A stretch of DNA of 64,000 nucleotides, taken from NCBI RefSeq assembly GCF_947623445.1, contig NC_135246.1, positions 20,332,288-20,396,287 of the forward strand, read 5' to 3'. The stretch's first letter is position 1. Each line of letters starts with the position of its first letter. Positions 45,178 to 59,500 of the stretch are shown here, in pieces. Below the pieces are notes generated by a model, which had not been told where the DNA came from, did not search any database, and was given only the letters and a program-made list of their open reading frames with translations. The stretch is from Clavelina lepadiformis (taxonomy: Eukaryota; Chordata; Ascidiacea; Aplousobranchia; Clavelinidae). The position numbers were made by a program, and so were the translations under genes.

Positions 45178-47606
45178 CCCCTAACCCTAACCCCTCAATT
45201 AAATGGAGTCATTTTGCCAGATGCAAACGGACATTAGGTTCTAACACTATAATTTTAGAAACCGTTACTTCATTTATTTTAGATCGTAGAGAACAGCTCC
45301 ACGATGAACAACTTTTCCATACGCACATTCCTACGGTGCTAAACCTCAAGTTTAAGGCGCGCTTTCACCACTAACCCTAACCCATCAATTAATTGAAGTC
45401 ATTTTGCCAGATGCGACCGGTCATTAAGTTCTACCCCTGAGGATTCGGAAACCGGTATTGTATTTAATTTATATTGTAGAAAACAATTCCACCATAGAGA
45501 ACTTGTCCAGACACCATTTCCTTCGATGCTAACCCTCAATTTTAAGGAGCTTTCACCCCTAACCCTCACCCATCAATTAAATGGAGACATTTTGCCAGAT
45601 GCGACCGGTCATTAAGTTCTACCCCTGAAGATTCGGAAACCGGTATTGTATTTATATTAGATCGAAGAGTACAATTCCAACATGGAGAACTTGTCCCGAC
45701 ACCATTTCCTACGATGCTAACCCTCAATTTTAAAATCAATTTCACCCCTAACCCTGACCCCCCCAATTGAATGGAGTCATTTTGCCAGATGCGACCGGTC
45801 ATTAAGTCCTTACCCTGAATATTTGGAAACAGGTATTGTATTTAATTTATATGGTAGAGAACAATTCCACCATAGAGAACTTGTCCCGACACCATTTCCT
45901 ACGGTGCTAACCCTCAAATTTATGGGCGATTTCTCCCCTAACTCTAACCCCTCAATTAAATGAAGTCATTTTGCCAGATTCGACCGGTCATTAAGTCTTA
46001 ACCCTGAATGTTTGGAAACCGGTATTGTATTTAATTTATTGGGTAGAGAACAATTCCACCATAGAGAACTTGTCCAGACACCATTACCAACGATGCTAAC
46101 CCTCAAATTTAAAAGCGATTTCACCCCTAACCCTAACCCCTCAATTAAATAGAGTCATTTTGCCAGTTGCGACGGGTCATTAAGTCCTTACCCCGAATAT
46201 TTGGAAACCGTTATTGTATTTATATTATATCGTAAAGTACAATTCCACCATGGAGAAATTGTCCAGACACCATTTCCTACGATACTAAGCCTCAATTTTA
46301 TGGGCGCTTTCACCCCTAACCCTAACCCCTCATTTAAATGGAGTCATTTTGCCTGATGCGACCGGTCATTAAGTCCTTACCCTGAAGATTTGGAAACCGG
46401 TATTGTATTTAATTTATTTGGTAGAGAACAATTCCACCATAGATAACTTGTCCAGACACCATTTCCTACGATGCTAACCCTCAAATTTTAAAAGCGATTT
46501 CACCCCTAACCCTAACCCCTCAATTAAATGAAGTCATTTTGCCAGATGCAAACGGACATTAGGTTCTAACACTATAATTTTAGAAACCGTTACTTCATTT
46601 ATTTTAGATCGTAGAGAATAGCTCCACGATGAACATCTTTTCCATACGCGCATTCCTACGGTGCTAAACCTCAAGTTTAAGGCGCGCTTTCACCCCTAAC
46701 CCTCACCCCTCAATTAAATGGAGTCATTTTGCCAGATGCGACCGGTCATTAAGTTCTACCACTGAAGATTCGGAAACCGGTATTGTATTTATATTATATC
46801 GTAGAGTACAATTCCACCATGGAGAACTTGTCCAGACACCATCTCCTACGTTTCTAACCCTCAATTTTAAAAGCGATTTCACCCCTAACCCTGACCCCCC
46901 AATTAAATGGAGTCATTTTGCCAGATGCGACCGGTCATTAAGTCCTTACCCTGAATATTTGGAAACCGGTATTGTAATTAATTTATATGGTAGAGAACAA
47001 TTCCACCATAGAGAACTTGTCCAGACACCATTTCCTACGATGCTAACCCTCAATTTTAAAAGCGATTTCACCACTAACCCTCACCCATCAATTAAATGGA
47101 GTCATTTTGCCAGATGCGACCGGTCATTAAGTTCTACCCCTGAAGATTCGGAAACCGGTATTGTATTTAATTTATATTGTAGAAAACAATTCCACCATAG
47201 AGAACTTGTCCAGACACCATTTCCTACGATACTAAGCCTCAATTTTAAGGGCGCTTTCACCCCTAACCCTAACCCTCATTTAAATGCAGTCATTTTGCCA
47301 GATGCAAACGGACATTAGGTTCTAACACTATAATTTTAGAAACTGTTATTGCATTTATTTTAGATCGTAGAGAACAGCTCCACGATGAACAACTTTTATA
47401 TACGCACAATCCTACGGTGCTAAACCTCAAGATTAAGGCGCGCTTTCACCCCTAACCCTAACCACTCAATTAAATGGAGTCATTTTGCCAGATGCGACCG
47501 GTCATTAAGTTCTACCACTGAAGATTCGGAAACCGGTATTTTATTTATATTATATCGTAGAGTACAATTCCACCATGGAGAACTTGTCCAGACACCATTT
47601 CCTACG

Positions 47607-50240
47607 ATGATAACCCCCAATTTTAAAAGCGATTTCACCCCTAACCCTGACCCCCCAATTAAATGGAGTCATTTTGCCAGATGCGACCTTACCCTGAATA
47701 TTTGGAAACCGGTATTGTATTTAATTTATATGGTAGAGAACAATTCCACCATAGAGAACTTGTCCCGACACCATTTCCTACGATGCTAACCCTCAAATTT
47801 AAGGGCGATTTCACCCCTAACCCTAACCCCTCAATTGAATGGAGTCATTTTTCCAGATTCGACCGGTCATTAAGTCCTAACCCTGAATATTTGGAAACCG
47901 GTATTGTATTTAATATATATGGTAGAGAACAGCTCCACCATAGAGAACTTTTCCAGACACCATTTCCTACGATGCTAACCCTCAATTTTAAGGGCACTTT
48001 CTTCCCTAACCCTAACCTCTCAATTAAATGGAGTCATTTTGCCAGATTCGACCTGTCATTAAGTCTTAACCCTGAATGTTTGGAAACCGGTATTGTATTT
48101 ATATTATATCGTAAAGTACAATTCCACCATGGAGAAATTGTGCAGACACCATTTCCTACGATACTAAGCCTCAATTTTATGGGCGCTTTCACCCCTAACC
48201 CTAACCCCTCATTTAAATGGAGTCATTTTGCCTGATGCGACCGGTCATTAAGTCGTTACCCTGAAGATTTGGAAACCGGTATTGTATTTAATTTATTTGG
48301 TAGAGAACAATTCCACCATAGAGAACTTGTCCAGACACCATTTCCTACGATGCTAACCCTCAAAATTTAAAAGCGATTTCACCCCTAACCCTAACCCCTC
48401 AATTAAATGAAGTCATTTTGCCAGATGCAAACGGACATTAGGTTCTAACACTATAATTTTAAAAACCGTTACTTCATTTATTTTAGATCGTAGAGAACAG
48501 CTCCACGATGAACAACTTTTCCATACGAGCATTCCTACGGTGCTAAACCTCAAGTTTAAGGCGCGCTTTCACCCCTAACCCTAACCACTCAATTAAATGG
48601 AGTCATTTTGCCAGATGCGACCGGTCATTAAGTTCTACCACTGAAGATTCGGAAACCGGTATTTTATTTATATTATATCGTAGAGTACAATTCCACCATG
48701 GAGAACTTGTCCAGACACCATTTCCTACGATGATAACCCCCAATTTTAAAAGCGATTTCACCCCTAACCCTGACCCCCCAATTAAATGGAGTCATTTTGC
48801 CAGATGCGACCGGTCATTAAGTCCTTACCCTGAATATTTGGAAACCGGTATTGTATTTAATTTATATGGTAGAGAACAATTCCACCATAGAGAACTTGTC
48901 CCGACACCATTTCGTACGATGCTAACCCTCAAATTTAAGGGCGATTTCACCCCTAACCCTAACCCCTCAATTAAATGGAGTCATTTTTCCAGATTCGACC
49001 GGTCATTAAGTCCTAACCCTGAATATTTGGAAACCGGTATTGTATTTAATATATATGGTAGAGAACAGCTCCACCATAGAGAACTTTTCCAGACACCATT
49101 TCCTACGATGCTAACCCTCAATTTTAAGGGCACTTTCTTCCCTAACCCTAACCTCTCAATTAAATGGAGTCATTTTGCCAGATTCGACCTGTCATTAAGT
49201 CTTAACCCTGAATGTTTGGAAACCGGTATTGTATTTATATTATATCGTAAAGTACAATTCCACCATGGAGAAATTGTGCAGACACCATTTCCTACGATAC
49301 TAAGCCTCAATTTTATGGGCGCTTTCACCCCTAACCCTAACCCCTCATTTAAATGGAGTCATTTTGCCTGATGCGACCGGTCATTAAGTCGTTACCCTGA
49401 AGATTTGGAAACCGGTATTGTATTTAATTTATTTGGTAGAGAACAATTCCACCATAGAGAACTTGTCCAGACACCATTTCCTACGATGCTAACCCTCAAA
49501 ATTTAAAAGCGATTTCACCCCTAACCCTAACCCCTCAATTAAATGAAGTCATTTTGCCAGATGCAAACGGACATTAGGTTCTAACACTATAATTTTAAAA
49601 ACCGTTACTTCATTTATTTTAGATCGTAGAGAACAGCTCCACGATGAACAACTTTTCCATACGAGCATTCCTACGGTGCTAAACCTCAAGTTTAAGGCGC
49701 GCTTTCACCCCTAACCCTAACCACTCAATTAAATGGAGTCATTTTGCCAGATGCGACCGGTCATTAAGTTCTACCACTGAAGATTCGGAAACCGGTATTG
49801 TATTTATATTATATCGTAGAGTACAATTCCACCATGGAGAACTTGTCCAGACACCATCTCCTACGTTTCTAACCCCCAATTTTAAAAGCGATTTCACCCC
49901 TAACCCTGACCCCCCAATTAAATGGAGTCATTTTGCCAGATGCGACCGGTCATTAAGTCCTTACCCTGAATATTTGGAAACCGGTATTGTATTTAATTTA
50001 TATGGTAGAGAACAATTCCACCATAGAGAACTTGTCCCGACACCATTTCCTACGATGCTAACCCTCAAATTTAAGGGCGATTTCACCCCTAACCCTAACC
50101 CCTCAATTAAATGGAGTCATTTTTCAAGATTCGACCGGTCATTAAGTCCTAACCCTGAATATTTGGAAACCGGTATTGTATTTAATATATATGGTAGAGA
50201 ACAGCTCCACCATAGAGAACTTTTCCAGACACCATTTCCT
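47607..50240 (+). repeat. Six-monomer higher-order repeat, ~1133 bp
   Basis: Stretches at 48730-49860 and 49860-50240 repeat with a spacing of 1133 bp (six monomers minus 1 bp). The copy at 47607 is 10 bp shorter, from a small deletion near 47690. Near-identity between whole blocks exceeds that between neighbouring monomers, the definition of a higher-order repeat. Elsewhere spacings of 1133 and 1322 bp (six and seven monomers) occur at 35003, 36136 and 37458. Confidence 0.8.
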
Positions 50241-53200
50241 ACGATGCTAACCCTCAATTTTAAGGGCACTTTCTTCCCTAACCCTAACCTCTCAATTAAA
50301 TGGAGTCATTTTGCCAGATTCGACCTGTCATTAAGTCTTAACCCTGAATGTTTGGAAACCGGTATTGTATTTAATTTATATTGTAGAAAACAATTCCACC
50401 ATAGAGAACTTGTCCAGACACCATTTCCTTCGATGCTAACCCTCAATTTTAAGGAGCTTTCACCCCTAACCCTCACCCATCAATTAAATGGAGACATTTT
50501 GCCAGATGCGACAGGTCATTAAGTTCTACCCCTGAAGATTCGGAAACCGGTATTGTATTTATATTAGATCGAAGAGTACAATTCCAACATGGAGAACTTG
50601 TCCCGACACCATTTCCTACGATGCTAACCCTCAATTTTAAAATCAATTTCACCCCTAACCCTGACCCCCCCAATTGAATGGAGTCATTTTGCCAGATGCG
50701 ACCGGTGATTAAGTCCTTACCCTGAATATTTGGAAACCGGTATTGTATTTAATTTATATGGTAGAGAACAATTCCACCATAGAGAACTTGTCCCGACACC
50801 ATTTCCTACGGTGCTAACCCTCAAATTTATGGGCGATTTCTCCCCTAACCCTAACCCCTCAATTAAATGGAGTCATTTTGCCAGATTCGACCGGTCATTA
50901 AGTCCTAACCCTGAATATTTGGAAACCGGTATTGTATTTAATTTATATGGTAGAGAACAGCTCCACCATAGAGAACTTTTCCAAACACCATTTCTTACGA
51001 TGCTAACCCTCAATTTTAAGGGCGCTTTCTTCCCTAATCCTAACCTCTCAATTAAATGGAGTCATTTTGCCAGATTCGACCTGTCATTAAGTCTTAACCC
51101 TGAATGTTTGGAAACCGGTATTGTATTTAATTTATTGGGTAGAGAACAATTCCACCATAGAGAACTTGTCCAGACACCATTACCAACGATGCTAACCCTC
51201 AAATTTAAAAGCGATTTCACCCCTAACCCTAACCCCTCAATTAAATGAAGTCATTTTGCCAGTTGCGACGGGTCATTAAGTCCTTACCCCGAATATTTGG
51301 AAACCGTTATTGTATTTATATTATATCGTAAAGTACAATTCCACCATGGAGAAATTGTCCAGACACCATTTCCTACGATACTAAGCCTCAATTTTATGGG
51401 CGCTTTCACCCCTAACCCTAACCCCTCATTTAAATGGAGTCATTTTGCCTGATGCGACCGGTCATTAAGTCCTTACCCTGAAGATTTGGAAACCGGTATT
51501 GTATTTAATTTATTTGGTAGAGAACAATTCCACCATAGATAACTTGTCCAGACACCATTTCCTACGATGCTAACCCTCAAATTTTAAAAGCGATTTCACC
51601 CCTAACCCTAACCCCTCAATTAAATGAAGTCATTTTGCCAGATGCAAACGGACATTAGGTTCTAACACTATAATTTTAGAAACCGTTACTTCATTTATTT
51701 TAGATCGTAGAGAATAGCTCCACGATGAACATCTTTTCCATACGCACATTCCTACGGTGCTAAACCTCAAGTTTAAGGCGCGCTTTCACCCCTAACCCTC
51801 ACCCCTCAATTAAATGGAGTCATTTTGCCAGATGCGACCGGTCATTAAGTTCTACCACTGAAGATTCGGAAACCGGTATTGTATTTATATTATATCGTAG
51901 AGTACAATTCCACCATGGAGAACTTGTCCAGACACCATCTCCTACGTTTCTAACCCTCAATTTTAAAAGCGATTTCACCCCTAACCCTGACCCCCCAATT
52001 AAATGGAGTCATTTTGCCAGATGCGACCGGTCATTAAGTCCTTACCCTGAATATTTGGAAACCGGTATTGTATTTAATTTATATTGTAGAGAACAATTCC
52101 ACCATAGAGAACTTGTCCCTACACCATTTCCTACGATGCTAACCCTCAAATTTAAGGGCGATTTCACCCCTAACCCTAACCCCTCAATTAAATGGAGTCA
52201 TTTTGCCAGATTCGACTGGTCATTAAGTCCTAACCCTGAATATTTGGAAACCGGTATTGTAATTAATTTATATGGTAGAGAACAATTCCACCATAGAGAA
52301 CTTGTCCAGACACCATTTCCTACGATGCTAACCCTCAATTTTAAAAGCGATTTCACCACTAACCCTCACCCATCAATTAAATGGAGTCATTTTGCCAGAT
52401 GCGACCGGTCATTAAGTTCTACCCCTGAAGATTCGGAAACCGGTATTGTATTTAATTTATATTGTAGAAAACAATTCCACCATAGAGAACTTGTCCAGAC
52501 ACCATTTCCTACGATACTAAGCCTCAATTTTAAGGGCGCTTTCACCCCTAACCCTAACCCTCATTTAAATGCAGTCATTTTGCCAGATGCGACCGGTCAT
52601 TAAGTCCAAACCCTGAAGATTTGGAAACCGGAATTGTATTTAATTTATTTGGTAGAGAACAATTCCACCATAGAGGACTTGTCCAGATACCATTTCCTAC
52701 GATGCTAACCCTCAAATTTTAAAAGCGATTTCACCCCTAACCCTAACCCCTCAATTAAATGGAGTCAAATTGCCAGATGCAAACGGACATTAGGTTCTAA
52801 CATTATAATTTTAGAAACTGTTATTGCATTTATTTTAGATCGTAGAGAACAGCTCCACGATGAACAACTTTTATATACGCACAATCCTACGGTGGTAAAC
52901 CTCAAGTTTAAGGCGCGCTTTCACCCCTAACCCTCACCCATCAATTAAATGGAGTCATTTTGCCAGATGCGACCGGTCATTAAGTTCTACCCCTGAAGAT
53001 TCGGAAACCGGTATTGTATTTAATTTATATTGTAGAAAACAATTCCACCATAGAGAACTTGTCCAGACACCATTTCCTACGATGCTAACCCTCAATTTTA
53101 AGGGGCTGTCACCCTAACCCTAACCCCTCAATTAAATGGAGTCATTTTGCCAGTTGCGACGGGTCATTAAGTCCTTACCCCGAATATTTGGAAACCGTTA

Positions 53201-54803
53201 TTGTATTTATATTATATCGTAAAGTACAATTCCACCATGGAGAAATTGTGCAGACACCATTTCCTACGATACTAAGCCTCAATTTTATGGGCGCTTTCAC
53301 CCCTAACCCTAACCCCTCATTTAAATGGAGTCATTTTGCCTGATGCGACCGGTCATTAAGTCCAAACCCTGAAGATTTGGAAACCGGTATTGTATTTAAT
53401 TTATTTGGTAGAGTACAATTCCACCATGGAGAACTTTTCCAGACACCATTTCCTACGATGCTAACCCTCAATTTTAAGGGCGCTATCTTCCCTAACCCTA
53501 ACCTCTCAATTAAATGGAGTCATTTTGCCAGATTCGACCTGTCATTAAGTCTTAACCCTGAATGTTTGGAAACCGGTATTGTATTTAATTTATTGGGTAG
53601 AGAACAATTCCACCATAGAGAACTTGTCCAGACACCATTACCTACGATGCTAACCCTCAATTTTAAAAGAGATTTCACCCCTAACCCTAACCCCTCAATT
53701 AAATGGAGTCATTTTGCCAGTTGCGACGGGTCATTAAGTCCTTACCCCGAATATTTGGAAACCGTTATTGTATTTATATTATATCGTAAAGTACAATTCC
53801 ACCATGGAGAAATTGTGCAGACACCATTTCCTACGATACTAAGCCTCAATTTTATGGGCGCTTTCACCCCTAACCCTAACCCCTCATTTAAATGGAGTCA
53901 TTTTGCCTGATGCGACCGGTCATTAAGTCCAAACGCTGAAGATTTGGAAACCGGTATTGTATTTAATTTATTTGGTAGAGAACAATTCCACCATAGAGAA
54001 CTTGTCCAGACACCATTTCCTACGATGCTAACCCTCAAAATTTAAAAGCGATTTCACCCCTAACCCTAACCCCTCAATTAAATGAAGTCATTTTGCCAGA
54101 TGCAAACGGACATTAGGTTCTAACACTATAATTTTAAAAACCGTTACTTCATTTATTTTAGATCGTAGAGAACAGCTCCACGATGAACAACTTTTCCATA
54201 CGAGCATTCCTACGGTGCTAAACCTCAAGTTTAAGGCGCGCTTTCACCCCTAACCCTAACCACTCAATTAAATGGAGTCATTTTGCCAGATGCGACAGGT
54301 CATTAAGTTCTACCCCTGAAGATTCGGAAACCGGTATTGTATTTATATTAGATCGAAGAGTACAATTCCAACATGGAGAACTTGTCCCGACACCATTTCC
54401 TACGATGCTAACCCTCAATTTTAAAATCAATTTCACCCCTAACCCTGACCCCCCCAATTGAATGGAGTCATTTTGCCAGATGCGACCGGTCATTAAGTCC
54501 TTACCCTGAATATTTGGAAACCGGTATTGTATTTAATTTATATGGTAGAGAACAATTCCACCATAGAGAACTTGTCCCGACACCATTTCCTACGGTGCTA
54601 ACCCTCAAATTTATGGGCGATTTCTCCCCTAACCCTAACCCCTCAATTAAATGGAGTCATTTTGCCAGATTCGACCGGTCATTAAGTCCTAACCCTGAAT
54701 ATTTGGAAACCGGTATTGTATTTAATTTATATGGTAGAGAACAGCTCCACCATAGAGAACTTTTCCAAACACCATTTCTTACGATGCTAACCCTCAATTT
54801 TAA

Positions 54804-54816
54804 CCCTTATTAGCAC
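54804..54816 (+). repeat. piggyBac left terminal inverted repeat
   Basis: CCCTTATTAGCAC directly after the target TTAA (54800-54803). Confidence 0.97.
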
Positions 54817-55234
54817 ATGCGTTGACATTTTGTCAAAATCGATTTTTTGTGTGACATTGCTCTCGTAGCTTATGCACTAGCTCAGCAAGATCCTTTGACG
54901 ATGGAGAACTTCTGAATAGCTTACTGCTGTAGCGATTTCAAAATGTTAAATTGTTTCCCCAATGAGTTATTTGCGTTTTAACTTAATCGGCACATCTGTT
55001 GACAAAATGTCAACAATCAGAAACAATAGGAGTTTGGAATGTTAAGTCACTACATAGTAGTTAGCTATTATCACAATGTGATAACCTGGGACTTACATGA
55101 GAGTTGCACGTGTATTTAGTCAATCACTGTCTGACTAGGAGGAGTTAGATTGCCAGTTGATAACTTGATATAACTCAGAAGAAAAATATTGTCTAAGCAG
55201 TTGTGTCAGAAACGTTTGCCTTAGCTCTAACTAG

Positions 55235-56200
55235 CTCTTACAAGCTCTGCGAAACGTCTACATTCCTAGGGAATCCTTGACTGTGGATGAACAACTCATC
55301 GGATATCGAGGCAAAATTGCTGGAAGAACATTCATGCCATCGAAACCAAGGAAATATGGTGTAAAGTTCTTTTGGCTGTGTGAAGCCACATCAGGTTTTG
55401 CTCTAAATGGCATTATTTATTCCGGAAAAGAAACCGACTCGGCTCCTGACAGAAATCTTGCAAATGATATAGTGATGAACTTGTGTTTTGTTTACTTTGG
55501 TACTGGTCGTGACATATACATTGACAGATATTTTACATCTCTTGGTCTTGTTTACAGTCTCTTGCTTCAAAAGCTTACATTGGTAGGAACAGTAATGGCT
55601 AATCGCCGTGAAGTTCCATCGCAGCTCAAGTCAGCAAGGAGAAGAGAGGTGGAAAGTACTGAAGCATTGTATGACCATTTGAACAACATTCTGCTATTGT
55701 CATATGTACCAAAACGAAACAGGAATTTCCTCATGATATCTTCTTCACACTCTTCTGTTTCCATCACTGAAACTCACAGGAAACCTACAGCTATCATGGA
55801 TTACAACAAACATAAAGGTGGAGTTGACACTCTTGATGAAAACTGTGAAAAATTCAATTGCTTGAGGAAAACAAATTGTTTGCCAATGGTTAATAATTAC
55901 AATTTGATAAATGTTGCCAGTAACAACGCATTTCTCATTATAAGAGGCAATGGGAAAAGTAACAAAAAAACAGATTTTCTAAAAAACCTTAGCTTTCAGC
56001 TTGCTCAACCATATGTCATCCAAAGAAAATTGGCGGTAGAAGCTAAACTACTTGCCGAAAAGTTGAGGTTCGTTGATGCTGCTACTTCAAGCACTTTCAA
56101 TGGCACAGTTCAAGGTATCAAACGGGGAAGATGCTACAGATGTGCAGAGCATACTCGATCTGCATGTGTCACTTGTAGCCGACGGGTTTACGACTTGTAG
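55235..56200 (+). CDS. piggyBac transposase, N-terminally truncated
   Basis: The open frame starts after a TAG at 55232 and has no ATG before the conserved region; it reads YIPRESLTVDEQLIGYRGK. The catalytic aspartates are present: one in LTVDEQL, one in IYIDRYFTS and two in GGVDTLDENCE. Other family blocks include MPSKPRKYGVKFFWLC, GTVMANRREVP and FNCLRKTNCLPM. The C-terminus has CYRCAEHTRSACVTC, a shortened cysteine-rich DNA-binding domain. At about 320 residues it is just over half the usual ~590; the N-terminal half cannot fit in the 430 bp upstream. Probably unable to transpose on its own. Confidence 0.93.
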   Translation, partial: LLQALRNVYIPRESLTVDEQLIGYRGKIAGRTFMPSKPRKYGVKFFWLCEATSGFALNGIIYSGKETDSAPDRNLANDIVMNLCFVYFGTGRDIYIDRYFTSLGLVYSLLLQKLTLVGTVMANRREVPSQLKSARRREVESTEALYDHLNNILLLSYVPKRNRNFLMISSSHSSVSITETHRKPTAIMDYNKHKGGVDTLDENCEKFNCLRKTNCLPMVNNYNLINVASNNAFLIIRGNGKSNKKTDFLKNLSFQLAQPYVIQRKLAVEAKLLAEKLRFVDAATSSTFNGTVQGIKRGRCYRCAEHTRSACVTCSRRVYDL

Positions 56201-56516
56201 CCGACGGTTCAGAAGAACAAAAATTGTAGTGCTCCACGTTTCTTCGTTTTTGTGTTTGAAAAACACGTGGAAAAATTTTTCTCGTTAAGATTTTCTTGCA
56301 TTTTATCTGAGAACTAGTAAGCTAAAACTATGTCCTGGGAAGACAGCAGACCTCCCAATTAGGATTAATAATTGCTTTGTTAAAGTTTTATCAACATCAA
56401 ATCATCTAAAATGAAAACTTCACTTTGAGACAAGCGCATTGGTATCGAAAAACACAAGGAAATGCCATGTTGACAATTTGTCAACATATGTGCCGATTAA
56501 GTTACCTAAAATCCCT

Positions 56517-56529
56517 GTGCTAATAAGGG
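56517..56529 (-). repeat. piggyBac right terminal inverted repeat
   Basis: GTGCTAATAAGGG, the exact complement of the left end, followed by TTAA (56530-56533). Confidence 0.97.
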
Positions 56530-59500
56530 TTAAGGGCGCTTTCTTCCCTAATCCTAACCTCTCAATTAAATGGAGTCATTTTGCCAGATTCGACCTGTCA
56601 TTAAGTCTTAACCCTGAATGTTTGGAAACCGGTATTGTATTTAATTTATTGGGTAGAAAACAATTCCACCATAGAGAACTTGTCCAGACACCATTACCAA
56701 CGATGCTAACCCTCAAATTTAAAAGCGATTTCACCCCTAACCCTAACCCCTCACTTAAATGGAGTCATTTTGCCAGTTGCGACGGGTCATTAAGTCCTTA
56801 CCCCGAATATTTGGAAACCGTTATTGTATTTATATTATATCGTAAAGTACAATTCCACCATGGAGAAATTGTCCAGACACCATTTCCTACGATACTAAGC
56901 CTCAATTTTATGGGCGCTTTCACCCCTAACCCTAACCCCTCATTTAAATGGAGTCATTTTGCCTGATGCGACCGGTCATTAAGTCCTTACCCTGAAGATT
57001 TGGAAACCGGTATTGTATTTAATTTATTTGGTAGAGAACAATTCCACCATAGATAACATGTCCAGACACCATTTCCTACGATGCTAACCCTCAAATTTTA
57101 AAAGCGATTTCACCCCTAACCCTAACCCCTCAATTAAATGAAGTCATTTTGCCAGATGCAAACGGACATTAGGTTCTAACACTATAATTTTAGAAACCGT
57201 TACTTCATTTATTTTAGATCGTAGAGAATAGCTCCACGATGAACATCTTTTCCATACGCACATTCCTACGGTGCTAAACCTCAAGTTTAAGGCGCGCTTT
57301 CACCCCTAACCCTCACCCCTCAATTAAATGGAGTCATTTTGCCAGATGCGACCGGTCATTAAGTTCTACCACTGAAGATTCGGAAACCGGTATTGTATTT
57401 ATATTATATCGTAGAGTACAATTCCACCATGGAGAACTTGTCCAGACACCATCTCCTACGTTTCTAACCCTCAATTTTAAAAGCGATTTCACCCCTAACC
57501 CTGACCCCCCAATTAAATGGAGTCATTTTGCCAGATGCGACCGGTCATTAAGTCCTTACCCTGAATATTTGGAAACCGGTATTGTATTTAATTTATATTG
57601 TAGAGAACAATTCCACCATAGAGAACTTGTCCCGACACCATTTCCTACGATGCTAACCCTCAAATTTAAGGGCGATTTCACCCCTAACCCTAACCCCTCA
57701 ATTAAATGGAGTCATTTTGCCAGATTCGACTGGTCATTAAGTCCTAACCCTGAATATTTGGAAACCGGTATTGTAATTAATTTATATGGTAGAGAACAAT
57801 TCCACCATAGAGAACTTGTCCAGACACCATTTCCTACGATGCTAACCCTCAATTTTAAAAGCGATTTCACCACTAACCCTCACCCATCAATTAAATGGAG
57901 TCATTTTGCCAGATGCGACCGGTCATTAAGTTCTACCCCTGAAGATTCGGAAACCGGTATTGTATTTAATTTATATTGCAGAAAACAATTCCACCATAGA
58001 GAACTTGTCCAGACACCATTTCCTACGATACTAAGCCTCAATTTTAAGGGCGCTTTCACCCCTAACCCTAACCCTCATTTAAATGCAGTCATTTTGCCAG
58101 ATGCGACCGGTCATTAAGTCCAAACCCTGAAGATTTGGAAAACGGAATTGTATTTAATTTATTTGGTAGAGAACAATTCCACCATAGAGGACTTGTCCAG
58201 ATACCATTTCCTACGATGCTAACCCTCAAATTTTAAAAGCGATTTCACCCCTAACCCTAACCCCTCAATTAAATGGAGTCAAATTGCCAGATGCAAACGG
58301 ACATTAGGTTCTAACATTATAATTTTAGAAACTGTTATTGCATTTATTTTAGATCGTAGAGAACAGCTCCACGATGAACAACTTTTATATACGCACAATC
58401 CTACGGTGGTAAACCTCAAGTTTAAGGCGCGCTTTCACCCCTAACCCTCACCCATCAATTAAATGGAGTCATTTTGCCAGATGCGACCGGTCATTAAGTT
58501 CTACCCCTGAAGATTCGGAAACCGGTATTGTATTTAATTTATATTGTAGAAAACAATTCCACCATAGAGAACTTGTCCAGACACCATTTCCTACGATGCT
58601 AACCCTCAATTTTAAGGGGCTGTCACCCTAACCCTAACCCCTCAATTAAATGGAGTCATTTTGCCAGTTGCGACGGGTCATTAAGTCCTTACCCCGAATA
58701 TTTGGAAACCGTTATTGTATTTATATTATATCGTAAAGTACAATTCCACCATGGAGAAATTGTGCAGACACCATTTCCTACGATACTAAGCCTCAATTTT
58801 ATGGGCGCTTTCACCCCTAACCCTAACCCCTCATTTAAATGGAGTCATTTTGCCTGATGCGACCGGTCATTAAGTCCAAACCCTGAAGATTTGGAAACCG
58901 GTATTGTATTTAATTTATTTGGTAGAGTACAATTCCACCATGGAGAACTTTTCCAGACACCATTTCCTACGATGCTAACCCTCAATTTTAAGGGCGCTAT
59001 CTTCCCTAACCCTAACCTCTCAATTAAATGGAGTCATTTTGCCAGATTCGACCTGTCATTAAGTCTTAACCCTGAATGTTTGGAAACCGGTATTGTATTT
59101 AATTTATTGGGTAGAGAACAATTCCACCATAGAGAACTTGTCCAGACACCATTACCTACGATGCTAACCCTCAATTTTAAAAGAGATTTCACCCCTAACC
59201 CTAACCCCTCAATTAAATGGAGTCATTTTGCCAGTTGCGACGGGTCATTAAGTCCTTACCCCGAATATTTGGAAACCGTTATTGTATTTATATTATATCG
59301 TAAAGTACAATTCCACCATGGAGAAATTGTGCAGACACCATTTCCTACGATACTAAGCCTCAATTTTATGGGCGCTTTCACCCCTAACCCTAACCCCTCA
59401 TTTAAATGGAGTCATTTTGCCTGATGCGACCGGTCATTAAGTCGTTACCCTGAAGATTTGGAAACCGGTATTGTATTTAATTTATTTGGTAGAGAACAAT

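Larger units (their letters stand above)
54804..56529 (+). mobile_element. piggyBac DNA transposon inserted in the satellite
   Basis: 1726 bp with a perfect 13-bp terminal inverted repeat (CCCTTATTAGCAC / GTGCTAATAAGGG) and TTAA on both sides (54800-54803, 56530-56533). Satellite continues seamlessly outside. Inside each end is an inverted subterminal repeat: CTTAATCGGCACATCTGTTG at about 54979 and its complement near 56468-56500, with GTTGACAAAATGTCAAC-type palindromes. Uninserted copies of the target exist at about 51010 and 63115. The element is short for an autonomous piggyBac. Confidence 0.96.
51015..59440 (+). repeat. 3784-bp higher-order repeat, one junction holding piggyBac
   Basis: Sequence from about 51015 recurs from 56534 with a spacing of 5514 bp, to about 59440. 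Subtracting the piggyBac (1726 bp) and its extra TTAA (4 bp) leaves 3784 bp, about 20 monomers. The same 3784-bp spacing is seen between 50730 and 54514 on the left flank. This shows the block duplicated in tandem and the transposon sits in one copy. Confidence 0.85.
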
